From NCBI GenBank assembly GCA_949296775.1, contig CASFQA010000006.1, positions 1 through 64,000 of the forward strand: 64,000 nt of DNA, given 5' to 3'. The DNA comes from an uncultured bacterium (GTDB taxonomy: Bacteria; Bacillota_I; Bacilli_A; RFN20; CAG-826). The notes beneath the pieces are model-generated. The model was not told where the DNA came from. It saw nothing but the letters and a program-made list of their open reading frames with translations, and did no database searches. A program made the position numbers and the translations under genes. This document shows positions 1 to 7,233 of this stretch, in pieces (the first letter of the stretch is position 1; each line of letters starts with the position of its first letter).

Positions 1-1
1 G

Positions 2-73
2 ATCGCCTACGAGAAGAAGGAAAAGATAATCAAGGAGGCAAAAGCCAAGAAGGAATCGGAACCTAAAAATTAG
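2..73 (+). CDS. 3' end of an unknown protein (partial)
   Basis: The reading frame open from the left edge gives a Lys/Glu-rich tail (IAYEKKEKIIKEAKAKKESE, then PKN) ending at TAG 71-73. Alternating Lys and Glu in one frame resembles the charged C-terminal tail of a real protein. Another frame also reaches a stop nearby, so this choice is tentative. Function cannot be inferred from 23 residues. Confidence 0.45.
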   Translation: MAYEKKEKIIKEAKAKKESEPKN

Positions 74-144
74 GTGTCTACAAAACGTTTACTAGTGCAA
101 TCTGCAGTGGTAACCTAAAAGCGAGCCTAATCAAAGCCCATACC

Positions 145-172
145 TTGACTATTATCTTCCAACCGGTATCGT
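145..172 (+). promoter_or_regulatory. Promoter of yccF
   Basis: TTGACT (145-150), a 16-nt spacer and TATCGT (167-172) form a plausible sigma-A promoter. It lies just upstream of the strong ribosome binding site AAGGAGGGG at about 182-190. Confidence 0.5.
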
Positions 173-194
173 CAAATAAACAAGGAGGGGTTTC

Positions 195-560
195 ATGAGA
201 ACCATCGGCAACATCATTTGGGTCGTCTTCGGCGGGCTCATCTCCGCCATCGTCTTGCTCTTTGAGGCGGCATTCTGGTGCATCACCATAATCGGGATAC
301 CCATTGGGGTCAAGCTGTTCCAGCTGGCAAGCTTCGTCATCTGGCCTTTCGGGAAGAAGGTCACCAAGGTCAAGCCATCCGGACTCAAGACCGTCCTCAA
401 CGTCATCTGGGCCATCCTCTTCGGTTGGATCAACGCCCTGCTCTATTGCCTAATCGGATTGCTCTACTGCATCACCATCATCGGGATCCCCTTCGGGCGG
501 CAATACTTCAAGATCGCCCACTTCGTCTTGACCCCGCTCGGCTGCGACTTCGTTAAGTAA
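195..560 (+). CDS. yccF: YccF-family small membrane protein
   Basis: This 121-residue protein is made of two similar halves. Each has a hydrophobic stretch followed by CITIIGIP(I/F)G and a F(K/Q)xA..V..P(F/L)G motif, which is the hallmark of the YccF (DUF307) family of inner-membrane proteins. The biochemical role of the family is unknown. Two to four membrane segments are apparent. The start has a strong AAGGAGGGG ribosome binding site 6 nt upstream. The 3' end, stop codon and following bases are repeated about 1 kb downstream in a truncated copy, with a toxin-antitoxin pair between the two. Confidence 0.88.
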   Translation: MRTIGNIIWVVFGGLISAIVLLFEAAFWCITIIGIPIGVKLFQLASFVIWPFGKKVTKVKPSGLKTVLNVIWAILFGWINALLYCLIGLLYCITIIGIPFGRQYFKIAHFVLTPLGCDFVK

Positions 561-574
561 AAAGCCTTGGCGCC
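431..574 (+). repeat. Direct repeat copy 1 (yccF 3' end)
   Basis: Bases 431-574 are repeated at 1458-1601 with a constant offset of 1027 bp. The last 90 bp or so are nearly identical (three mismatches). The first 50 bp are diverged to roughly 75%. The two copies bracket the toxin-antitoxin module. Confidence 0.85.
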
Positions 575-576
575 TT

Positions 577-609
577 GACGTTTCCCACGGGGAAGCGTCT
601 TCGGTTTAT
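577..609 (+). terminator. Possible terminator after yccF
   Basis: GACGTTTCCC and GGGAAGCGTC form a 10-bp stem (one G-T pair) with an ACG loop. A modest T-rich tail follows. The weak tail lowers confidence. Confidence 0.45.
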
Positions 610-640
610 TCAAGATTCGCCAAAACGCTGGCGTCGGTTC

Positions 641-1066
641 TCAAACGTTATCAGAGGCTATCTTTTCGATTAATTCCGCCGGTTCAAAGACTGCGATAGC
701 CGATTTGCGGAAATCGGCTTTATTGCGGGTCACGATGCAGTCCGCTTTGATCCGCAACGCCGTTTCCGCCATTAGGGCATCCTCGAAATCGGAAATCGGC
801 GAATCGATGGCTTTCTGGCAGTCGATTCCCATTGTATCTTCTACCATGAAAAGGCAAAGGAGCTTATTCAGGATTTCCCGCGACTTTTTATCGTTATGAG
901 TGGACCGGCGCATCAAGTAATATACATCGGTCAAAGATTTGGCGGTAACGCACCCGGAAATAGCCTTATTGGCAACCACTAAAAACAAAACTTGCGCTTC
1001 GCGACAAAAAGGCTCCCTATTTTGCAATACGTCGATGATCACGCAAGTATCTATCAAAGCTTTCAT
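641..1066 (-). CDS. PIN-domain toxin (VapC-like)
   Basis: This 141-residue PIN-domain protein begins MKALIDTCVIIDVLQNR, the usual first strand with the catalytic Asp. Further conserved acidic residues occur at SDFEDAL (the FEDA motif) and near ITRNKADF, a common VapC pattern (TRN..DF). PIN toxins are metal-dependent RNases that cut tRNA, rRNA or mRNA. The gene overlaps the upstream antitoxin by ATGA, so the two are translationally coupled. Length and motifs look intact. The RNA target cannot be read from the sequence. Confidence 0.88.
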   Translation of the reverse strand: MKALIDTCVIIDVLQNREPFCREAQVLFLVVANKAISGCVTAKSLTDVYYLMRRSTHNDKKSREILNKLLCLFMVEDTMGIDCQKAIDSPISDFEDALMAETALRIKADCIVTRNKADFRKSAIAVFEPAELIEKIASDNV

Positions 1067-1278
1067 ATTTTATTCAGCCTTTCCTCCTTTGCTTCCTCCA
1101 ACGTGATGTCGTCGGGTAAAACTCCGAAAAGCGATTTCGCGATCGCGACTCGATCCTGGTACGGGTTCGTAAGCTTTGACACTATTTTCCCGTTTCGGGT
1201 AATGTAGACGTCCTCGGTCATCGATAACGTCAAATATTTGCTGAGGTTATTTTTGATTTCGGTTGCAGTGATGGTCAT
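1063..1278 (-). CDS. Phd/YefM-type antitoxin
   Basis: This 71-residue protein begins MTITATEIKNNLSKYL and continues with VYITRNGK, the DNA-binding fold signature of Phd/YefM antitoxins. A charged C-terminal tail would wrap the toxin. ATG 1278 was chosen over a GTG further upstream because GGAGGA sits 5-6 nt before it and family members begin at this Met. It neutralises the adjacent PIN toxin and probably represses its own promoter at the GTACGAATT repeats. Pairing a Phd-type antitoxin with a PIN toxin is a known but less common combination than VapB-VapC. Confidence 0.88.
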   Translation of the reverse strand: MTITATEIKNNLSKYLTLSMTEDVYITRNGKIVSKLTNPYQDRVAIAKSLFGVLPDDITLEEAKEERLNKI

Positions 1279-1293
1279 AGTCTTCCTCCATAT

Positions 1294-1334
1294 AATTCGT
1301 ACATTTATTTTAAGCAATTCGTACTTTATTTCAA
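1294..1334 (-). promoter_or_regulatory. Toxin-antitoxin promoter with repeated operator
   Basis: On the minus strand TTGAAA (1334-1329), a 16-nt spacer and TAAAAT (1312-1307) form a good promoter. Two exact copies of GTACGAATT, at 1324-1316 and 1302-1294, are 22 bp apart, about two helical turns. One lies in the -35/-10 spacer and the other at the expected transcription start, as expected for antitoxin autorepression. Confidence 0.6.
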
Positions 1335-1439
1335 AGTCCTATGTACATTTTTAAATTTAAGGCGGTCCTCCTAGGCGGTTTGTGGGATCGAGCCGCAAAA
1401 CGACGGGATAGACGGCAGGCATCCGCGATCGCCGACTCG

Positions 1440-1587
1440 CCACCGTCTTCGGCTCGTCAACGCCCTATTCTATCGTTTGATTGGCATGCTATTCTGCGCC
1501 ATCATCATCGGCATCCCCTTCGGGCGGCAACACTTCAAGATCGCCCACTTCGTCTTGACCCCGCTCGGCTGCGGCTTCGTTAAGTAA
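1440..1587 (+). pseudogene. Truncated second copy of yccF
   Basis: Bases 1453-1587 encode the C-terminal half of YccF, including IIIGIPFGRQHFKIAHFVLT and the same final residues and stop as the copy at 195-560. Upstream of 1453 the frame is lost by a one-base deletion in the TCTTCGG segment, and no start codon or N-terminal half is present. The last 90 or so bases differ from the intact gene at only three positions. It is a non-functional remnant of a duplication. Confidence 0.85.
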
Positions 1588-1601
1588 AAAGCCTTGGCGC
1601 C
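1458..1601 (+). repeat. Direct repeat copy 2 (yccF 3' end)
   Basis: Second copy of the repeat at 431-574. It includes the stop codon and the following AAAAGCCTTGGCGCC. Conservation past the stop codon shows that it is a DNA duplication, not protein-level similarity. Confidence 0.85.
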
Positions 1602-1623
1602 TCCTCCAGGGTGGCGCCTTTTT
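1596..1623 (+). terminator. Rho-independent terminator
   Basis: GGCGCC (1596-1601), an 11-nt loop, GGCGCC (1613-1618) and TTTTT. It directly follows the truncated yccF copy. Confidence 0.75.
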
Positions 1624-1880
1624 GTCGTTTCTTGCTTAGCCTTTCTTCTTTGGGTGGCTTTGCCCTCTCGTTAGAAGGCCATGTCCGGAAACCGACATGG
1701 CGATCGCGCGGCGCCCCGCTATATCCAAGTGCCTAGAAACGACCGTGCCCCCTTTCTCTTTCATTCTATAAACGGGGTCTTGGCTTGCGCCCAAAAGACC
1801 GTCACCCTAGACCTAACCTAGCCAAAATGGTAAAATCCATGTGGTTTTTTCTCCTTGGTATGTTTAACCAATCCCAATTG

Positions 1881-1958
1881 CAGGAAAACCGTTTTCTTTT
1901 ATCGATCAAACCTGAAAGCTACGGGATTGGCTGTGGTCCGGGACCGCATAGACCACAG
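1881..1958. repeat. 80-bp dispersed repeat, copy A
   Basis: Similar to 2259-2339 at about 70% by eye. Shared blocks are CAGGA.AA.CCG.TTTCTTTT.ATCG, AAAGCT.CGGGAT and ACCACAG. Copy A also contains an 8-bp inverted repeat, CTGTGGTC and GACCACAG. Confidence 0.6.
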
Positions 1959-2258
1959 AGAAGCCCGTAAATTAGCCAAAAGCTGCGGATTCTAGTGTGG
2001 GCCCGCCTTCATTCTTATCGATAACAAAGGGACTGCTGAAAAGGAAGGGAGAAAGACGCCTAAGTTTTCAATGGAACGTCAAAAAATTGACCAAAAGGCA
2101 TCAAAAACCAATCAAAGATGTCATCTAAGCGCTATCCATACAAAAAAGTTTGTTTTGCAAACGTTATGCCCCTAATCAACGCCGGCGGAATCCATTCTAG
2201 TCCAAGGCTGGTCTGAAGTTCACGGCTCCGACGGCATTTCCTCCTTGGATTTCGGTCG

Positions 2259-2339
2259 CAGGACAAACCGCTTTCTTTTTATCGGGTAAACGCTAAAGCT
2301 GCGGGATCGTCTATGGTGTTGGACCACATTAAACCACAG
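2259..2339. repeat. 80-bp dispersed repeat, copy B
   Basis: Partner of copy A at 1881-1958, in the same orientation and about 378 bp away. Read on the minus strand both copies reach a TAA at the equivalent place, so a decayed gene end cannot be excluded. Confidence 0.6.
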
Positions 2340-2541
2340 CTGAGCTTTCGAACCTTTTTGACGTTGCAGCGTCTTTTGAAACGCAACGCGCTTCGTTTCG
2401 GTTTGATATGAAACGAAAGCCATAACGTTTCACACCTTGAAACGCAAAGCCAACCGACCCACTTTGCTGGGCGGGCCTTGGCGTCAAGATAAAGAAGGCA
2501 TAACAAAAGGGCGGCTCCAATCGGATGACCGCCCATTTCAT

Positions 2542-2564
2542 AACCCTTCTGCTGAAGGGTTTTT
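2542..2564 (+). terminator. Orphan hairpin with T-tract
   Basis: AACCCTT, CTGCTG loop, AAGGGTT, followed by TTTT. It has the form of a plus-strand terminator but no intact plus-strand gene precedes it, so it may be a relic. Confidence 0.5.
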
Positions 2565-2773
2565 ACTAACCAATCCCTAATTTTGAACGAAGCTTTTTTG
2601 ATGAACGATTAATCGGCTTATCATTCATCGAACCAGAAGGATTTCAACTCGGATATTGCTGAACTCCTTCACTTCGGAGGTCTTTCGCCTTTCCTTTCGT
2701 CTTCCTAATCGGCTGGGATTTCGATTGGTGGTTTTTTACCTCTTGGGGATTGGTTCACCCATAAAGTAACGGA

Positions 2774-2815
2774 AAAAGAAAAACCTGTCAAACGACTTTT
2801 TTATCGTTTGGCAGG
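2774..2815 (-). terminator. Terminator of the esterase gene
   Basis: A 12-bp stem pairs CCTGTCAAACGA (2784-2795) with TCGTTTGGCAGG (2804-2815), with one G-T pair. On the minus strand it is followed by a TTTTCTTTTT tract. Confidence 0.85.
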
Positions 2816-2852
2816 TAAACAACTTACAAATATAAGTTGTTTAAAATTTTTA

Positions 2853-3671
2853 TTATTTTACATTCCCCGAGCCGATTCCGACTTCCGCTTCCCCCAAAGG
2901 CAGCCAATTGACGAGGTTGATGATCTCTTCCCGCCAGACGCCCCACTCATGGGCGCCCTTGCTTTGATGATAGGTGACGTCGGCCCCGTTTTCCTTGAGG
3001 AAGTCCCGGAAAGAGAGGCTGGCGGAGAGAAGGTCATCGCTCTCCCCGCAGGAGAGATAGATCTTCGGATAGAGCTCCTTATCCCCTTTACAGGCTTTGC
3101 TCATCCTTGCAAAGCACACCCGGGGATTCAAATCGGTTTTGGCGGCCTTGGCGAAATCGCCGAAGATGGCGTCGGCGTTGAGGCTCGACCGCCGATCGTT
3201 CTCGAATATGTGCAAGGCCCCGGAGAAGCAGCCGATATGAGAAAAGGTCTTATGGTATTTAAGCCCGTTCCGCATCGCCCCATAGCCGCCCATGGAAAGA
3301 CCGGCGATGAAGGTGTCCTCCCTTTTATGGGATAGGGGGAACATCTTCCGGGTCATCTTGACCAATTCATCGCCGATGAATTCGCCATAATCGGCGTTGG
3401 GGATGAGCTTGGAATCGAAATAGAAGGCGTTCTCGCCGGAAGGGCAGACGACGGCCAGATCATGGTCCTCGGCCAGGCGGCGCAACGGCGCGTTTTCGAG
3501 CCAATCGTTGCAATCGCCCAATAGGCCATGCAACAGATAGAGGGTCTTATACGGTTTGACCACCCTCTGCTTCCCGTCATAGCTGAAAGCCTTATCGACC
3601 GGCAGGATGACGTTGACGGTGACGGTCCTTTTCAAAGAGGTGGAGAAGAAGTTGACGGTTAGTCTAGCCAT
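2853..3671 (-). CDS. Esterase of the EstA / S-formylglutathione hydrolase-like family
   Basis: This 272-residue alpha/beta-hydrolase of the esterase D family (PF00756 type) shows LYLLHGLLGDCNDW (oxyanion region), the nucleophile elbow GLSMGGYGAMRNGL, a likely catalytic Asp at CGESDDLL, and the catalytic His at KGAHEWGVWR. There is no signal peptide, so it is cytoplasmic. Family members include lactic acid bacterial tributyrin esterase EstA, which hydrolyses short-chain acyl esters, and acetyl xylan esterase-like enzymes. AGGAG lies about 9 nt before the start. It is monocistronic, with its own strong terminator. The natural substrate is unknown. Confidence 0.88.
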   Translation of the reverse strand: MARLTVNFFSTSLKRTVTVNVILPVDKAFSYDGKQRVVKPYKTLYLLHGLLGDCNDWLENAPLRRLAEDHDLAVVCPSGENAFYFDSKLIPNADYGEFIGDELVKMTRKMFPLSHKREDTFIAGLSMGGYGAMRNGLKYHKTFSHIGCFSGALHIFENDRRSSLNADAIFGDFAKAAKTDLNPRVCFARMSKACKGDKELYPKIYLSCGESDDLLSASLSFRDFLKENGADVTYHQSKGAHEWGVWREEIINLVNWLPLGEAEVGIGSGNVK

Positions 3672-3790
3672 AAGTGGGGCTCCTGTTAATTACCGGTGAT
3701 AATTATAGCGAGTTCTGCCGATTAATAAGCAAGAGGAAATTGGCTATGGCTGATCAGGCGTCAGACTTGCAAAAAAAAGATCTGGCAAAT

Positions 3791-4200
3791 AGTCTCGCAG
3801 CTTTTGCGAGATATCGGGCGAACCGTTCATCCTTTACGCAACTTCAGGGAGCGATACTGAGTTGAGAATGGATAACTGAGTCAGCGATTTTGGTCGATCG
3901 GCATTGCGCTTTTTGAAAGATTATAAATCGATATGTTTAGTCTTTGGCGTTTCGTATGTACCTTTTTGATATATCTTGCAAGAAATCTCGCAACTTTTGC
4001 AAGATATCGGCCGGTCCAGTCATCGATTGCAACAAATTGGGATTCGATTTTGAATCGCCCGACGGCAACAAAATCAAAGAATTCATCCGAGTAATACTGA
4101 TTTTTAATTGGCTAAACTTACTTATGTTTCTCCTTTGGCATCTTATTCACGATTCTCTGTAAGGTCTTGCAAGATATCTCGCAACTTTTGCAAGATATGC
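3791..4200. repeat. Three-copy palindromic repeat with 193-bp period
   Basis: The core (A/T)TCTCGCA(A/G)CTTTTGC(A/G)AGATAT occurs at about 3792, 3985 and 4177, at spacings of 193 and 192 bp. Copies 2 and 3 are preceded by CTTGCAAG. Each core is an imperfect inverted repeat. On the minus strand all three copies read as RYLAK(V/A)AR(F/Y/L)(L/F)AR in one frame, with some similarity upstream. This suggests tandemly duplicated, decayed gene ends, but the hairpin potential also fits a DNA or RNA structural element. No intact gene lies in 3672-4333. Confidence 0.6.
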
Positions 4201-4333
4201 GCTGCTATATATGATTCTTGCGCAACTAAATTATCGGTCGACGAGGGGATTACCGTCAAAACCTTACCGAAAATCCGGTTTAACTCGGAAGGCGACTTTC
4301 GACTATGTCGAAACAGAGATAACGCCAAGAGGC

Positions 4334-4456
4334 TCACTTCCGTTTCGCTTTGACTTGCCTAATGGCTTCCTTCATCATCTTCACCACCTCTTTGGCGGGA
4401 TAATCCGAGAGCCCATGGAGACGGTCTTGCTCCACAGCCAATAACTCATCGGCTAG
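4334..4456 (-). pseudogene. C-terminal fragment of a small antitoxin-like gene
   Basis: A 40-codon minus-strand frame with no usable upstream start ends at TGA 4334-4336. It contains LLAVEQDRLHGLSDYPAKEV and an amphipathic helix rich in Lys and Arg. This resembles the C-terminal part of addiction-module antitoxins, which carry a conserved ER/DRL.G....eV..mlkea.. pattern. A GTG overlapping the stop (GTGA) opens a further short frame that does not look like a toxin. It is a broken module, identified by pattern only. Confidence 0.5.
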
Positions 4457-4518
4457 TTAATGGCTTTTCTACTTGCAGTCATAATTTTCCATTAGAGATC
4501 AGGGCGATGAGAATTCGG

Positions 4519-6561
4519 CTACTTGATGGCCGCCACGGCATTGTTGTAAGCAATGGTGAAGATGGTGTCGAGCTCGGCATCGATCAACACATGATCAGCG
4601 GCGACGACTTGCTGGACGATGGAGCCGGCCTGGTTACGGCATTCAGACGAACCGACGAAGGCTTTGGGAGTAAACATAATGCTCGGCACCTCGGAACAGT
4701 ATTCCAAGCCCCGAGCCAAGAGCAATTCGAGGTTGGTTTTACCGGCGGTATTACAGGCTCTTCTAAAAGCTGCGGATTCCATTGAGGAGGTGCGGATCGG
4801 CATATAACCGGTGGAGTTGAGTGCCCAGTCGGTGGAGTTGTCAGTCTCGGCTAAAAACTTGTAAAAGAGCCAACTGGCCATGACCCGATCGGCATCGACG
4901 ACGCCATTGTTCATATGCTTCAAAACGGTCAACGATGGGCCTTGGGACATAAGGGCTTGCTTATGGCCGTTGCCGGTCGGGGCTTGGGGAACCCGGGCGA
5001 CGTTCGGAACCCAGGGCGAGCCGTCTGGGAGCTGGTAGGTAATGCCACCGGTCGAGCCGATGGAGAAGAGGACTTTCCCTTCCGCCGAGAGGCTGGTTAC
5101 GTAGTCGCCAGCCGCACCCTGAGTGGTGAGGTATTTCTTTTGGGCGGCGTTGTTGAGCATCTTCATGAGTTCTTTCATGCCGTCGTTGTTGAAATCGACT
5201 TTGCCTTTGCCATCGCTGCCGATGGAAGTATAGGCATAGCCGTATTGTTCGGCTAGGGTGATGAAGAAGTTGTCATCGGAATCGTAGCCGACGATGGCGG
5301 AATGGGCGTCGGTATCGTCCCAAATCTTGCGGGTCAGTCCGTTGTTGTAGGTCACGAGGGCCGGGCAGAGCTTGTTGAAGAGTTCGTCCCAGGTCAGCGT
5401 GTCAAGGTATTCTTCACTCAGCGGATTGCCATTATTGATGTCCGCGTCGATAGACGAAAGGTCGATTCCAATGAGTTCCGGATTATAGAACATCGCTTCA
5501 GTCGATTTGTAGAACGAGACCGAATAGGTGCCTTCATCGGCGTATCCCTGCCCTTCCTCAATAAAGGCCGGGATGAGGTCGGCCATGTCTTCCTCGGTCC
5601 AGCCATAGGTCGGGTCATTGATGTAATTGTCGAGATTAACGGCATATCCAAGGTCGAGATATTCGGCAACGTGATCAGGATAGCAAACGGCGAGGTCGGG
5701 ATAGTCGCCGGAGGAGAAACCGGTGATGATTTTAGACTTTAAATCATCATAACCGCCGCCCGCCATCACCGGCACAATGGTTATGTTGGGATGAAGCAAT
5801 TCGAAATCGGCGATTAAGTCCGAAAGAAGCGATCGATTATATTGCCCAAAGGTGTGCCAGAAGGTGATAGTTATCGGCTTTTCGTCGGTTTCCCAAAACG
5901 CATAGATCGTTGTGTCCTTTTCAATCGTGTCGAATAGGTCTACTTTTTCATACTCAAGCGGGTCATAGCTCCATCCGATGAAGGCATAGCCGTCGCGATA
6001 AGGGGAAGCGGGGAGATAATCGCCAATCGCTTCGCCTTCAGGAATATTGACGGAATCGATATCGTCGCCCCCTTGGGTATCGAAGCTTAACGTATAGTAA
6101 GCCGGTTCGTAGAGATTGCCGTTGACGAGGTCATGAATCCATTGTTCCTCATCCCCTTGGTATTCAGGGTGATACTTGATGTATATCTCATAGGCGGAGA
6201 GACCATCATCGCCTTGAGAACCGGTTTGCCCCGGTTCACCCTGCGGGCCTTGGGACCCGTCTTCGCCCTTCTCGCCGTCTTGGCCTTTGATGTTTCCTTG
6301 CTTGATCCATCCTGACGAAGTTTTGAGGTAATAATCCCAGGTCGCCGTGTCGATATAGGAATCGCCGACGTTGCCTAAGGAGGCCGAGGGAGCCCCTTCC
6401 CCAGTGAGCAAGCTGGTCCCGTCCTTACCCGGTTCCCCTTGGGGACCGGTTTGCCCCACCTCCCCTTGGGGCCCTTGCGGGCCGGTTAACCCGACTTCCC
6501 CGGTGCAACTAGACGACAGCAAAGCGACCAGCAGCAATAACGACAATTTGATTGACTTCAT
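4519..6561 (-). CDS. Extracellular solute-binding lipoprotein with collagen-like and B-repeat segments
   Basis: This 680-residue protein has a lipoprotein signal with lipobox SSSC (Cys19). A collagen-like Gly-X-Y stretch (about 23-48) follows, then a short domain, then a second Gly-X-Y stretch (about 96-122). An InlB/Listeria-Bacteroides-type repeat (about 155-225, with DGYAFIGW and TTIYAFW) comes next. From about 230 it is a family-1 solute-binding protein, beginning ITITFWHTFGQYNRSLLSDL as in carbohydrate-binding MalE/UgpB-like proteins. It should be membrane-anchored and capture a sugar or oligosaccharide. No permease or ATPase genes lie beside it. AAGGTGGG precedes the start. A CcpA/LacI-type palindrome lies about 75 bp upstream, suggesting carbon control. 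Collagen-like spacers on a transporter receptor are unusual. Confidence 0.87.
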   Translation of the reverse strand: MKSIKLSLLLLVALLSSSCTGEVGLTGPQGPQGEVGQTGPQGEPGKDGTSLLTGEGAPSASLGNVGDSYIDTATWDYYLKTSSGWIKQGNIKGQDGEKGEDGSQGPQGEPGQTGSQGDDGLSAYEIYIKYHPEYQGDEEQWIHDLVNGNLYEPAYYTLSFDTQGGDDIDSVNIPEGEAIGDYLPASPYRDGYAFIGWSYDPLEYEKVDLFDTIEKDTTIYAFWETDEKPITITFWHTFGQYNRSLLSDLIADFELLHPNITIVPVMAGGGYDDLKSKIITGFSSGDYPDLAVCYPDHVAEYLDLGYAVNLDNYINDPTYGWTEEDMADLIPAFIEEGQGYADEGTYSVSFYKSTEAMFYNPELIGIDLSSIDADINNGNPLSEEYLDTLTWDELFNKLCPALVTYNNGLTRKIWDDTDAHSAIVGYDSDDNFFITLAEQYGYAYTSIGSDGKGKVDFNNDGMKELMKMLNNAAQKKYLTTQGAAGDYVTSLSAEGKVLFSIGSTGGITYQLPDGSPWVPNVARVPQAPTGNGHKQALMSQGPSLTVLKHMNNGVVDADRVMASWLFYKFLAETDNSTDWALNSTGYMPIRTSSMESAAFRRACNTAGKTNLELLLARGLEYCSEVPSIMFTPKAFVGSSECRNQAGSIVQQVVAADHVLIDAELDTIFTIAYNNAVAAIK

Positions 6562-6633
6562 ATTGACCCACCTTTCGCAGGGGAATTTCCCTATGGGGTA
6601 TTATCCGATAGACCCCAATCATTATCTAGGAAA

Positions 6634-6645
6634 GAAAACGTTTTC
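6634..6645. promoter_or_regulatory. CcpA/LacI-type operator upstream of the solute-binding protein
   Basis: GAAAACGTTTTC is a perfect 12-bp palindrome with the central CG typical of catabolite-responsive elements and LacI-family operators. It lies 73 bp upstream of the minus-strand start at 6561 and also upstream of the plus-strand gene at 6716. Confidence 0.55.
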
Positions 6646-6715
6646 GGAAGGGTTTTCAAAACCTTGACCTCACTCCAAGGTATGCGATAATTCCGGAAAC
6701 CGGAGGACATTGTTT

Positions 6716-7066
6716 ATGGGCGAAAGCTATGAACTGAGTTATGAGATAAAAGACGCCATCGAAAGCGCCTACCTCACCAGCTGGAGTTATGGATCCGGGC
6801 CAAGGATCGACTGTTGCAGCGTCGACGTCTATTTCCATCCCAACAAAGCCATCGTCAGTGGCCAGATCACCTTCTATTACATCACCCCCAATTATTCCTT
6901 GCAGTCCGACTTCAATAATGCCGCCAGACGGGCGATAGATAATATCCGGACCGCCATTTGGAATCGGATTCAGGAGTACGCCGATAGCCATGACGATGAA
7001 CGGGTCGAGGGGGATTGGCATCTCGACCTCGATGACCTCAAATTCTCTTTGAAGCAGGAATATTGA
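6716..7066 (+). CDS. Hypothetical protein (116 aa)
   Basis: I do not recognise this small, acidic, soluble protein. It has one Cys pair (DCCSVDVYF), a beta-rich middle (AIVSGQITFYYITPNY) and an amphipathic helix (AARRAIDNIRTAIWNRIQEY), consistent with a compact alpha/beta fold. ATG 6716 was chosen because GGAGG at 6702-6706 is 9 nt upstream. The in-frame TTG at 6710 is too close to that site. It is divergent from the solute-binding protein gene and followed by its own terminator. Confidence 0.7.
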   Translation: MGESYELSYEIKDAIESAYLTSWSYGSGPRIDCCSVDVYFHPNKAIVSGQITFYYITPNYSLQSDFNNAARRAIDNIRTAIWNRIQEYADSHDDERVEGDWHLDLDDLKFSLKQEY

Positions 7067-7071
7067 TCGCG

Positions 7072-7099
7072 AGGTCACCTCTAAACTGGTGGCCTTTCC
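7072..7099 (+). terminator. Terminator of the 116-aa gene
   Basis: AGGTCACC (7072-7079) pairs with GGTGGCCT (7088-7095), with one T-G pair. A T-rich tail, TTCCTT, follows. Confidence 0.65.
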
Positions 7100-7233
7100 T
7101 TAACTGCTGATGGCAACCGTTTTTATTCTTGACTAAAAGATCAAATTAACCACATATCATCGAATAAAGTTGCTCAAAAATTTTATTGATACAAAGCAAT
7201 ACCCCGACTAGCGGAACCTCCTTTAAGTTAAGA

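Larger units (their letters stand above)
1624..2773. other. Gene-free region with decayed repeats
   Basis: I see no convincing gene here. Open frames are short and lack ribosome binding sites or recognisable motifs. It holds two diverged copies of an 80-bp repeat (1881-1958 and 2259-2339), a hairpin with a T-tract (2542-2564), and several copies of AACCAATCCC (1866, 2570) with an inverted copy ending near 2755. This could be an eroded insertion element, but no transposase fragment was recognised. Confidence 0.5.

Noticed and set aside
1360-1400. tRNA T-arm-like sequence GGGATCGAGCC
   Set aside because: No acceptor stem, anticodon arm or CCA-end fits around it.
2279-2536. 85-codon minus-strand open frame in the decayed region
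   Set aside because: It lacks a ribosome binding site, has odd composition (many Cys, Trp and Arg) and coincides with the dispersed repeat. No family is recognised.
3791-4200. CRISPR array
   Set aside because: There are only three cores with a 193-bp period, the spacers are too long and diverged, and no cas genes are present.
6656-7078. 140-codon minus-strand open frame opposite the 116-aa gene
   Set aside because: It is a complementary shadow. The plus-strand frame has the GGAGG site and a terminator.
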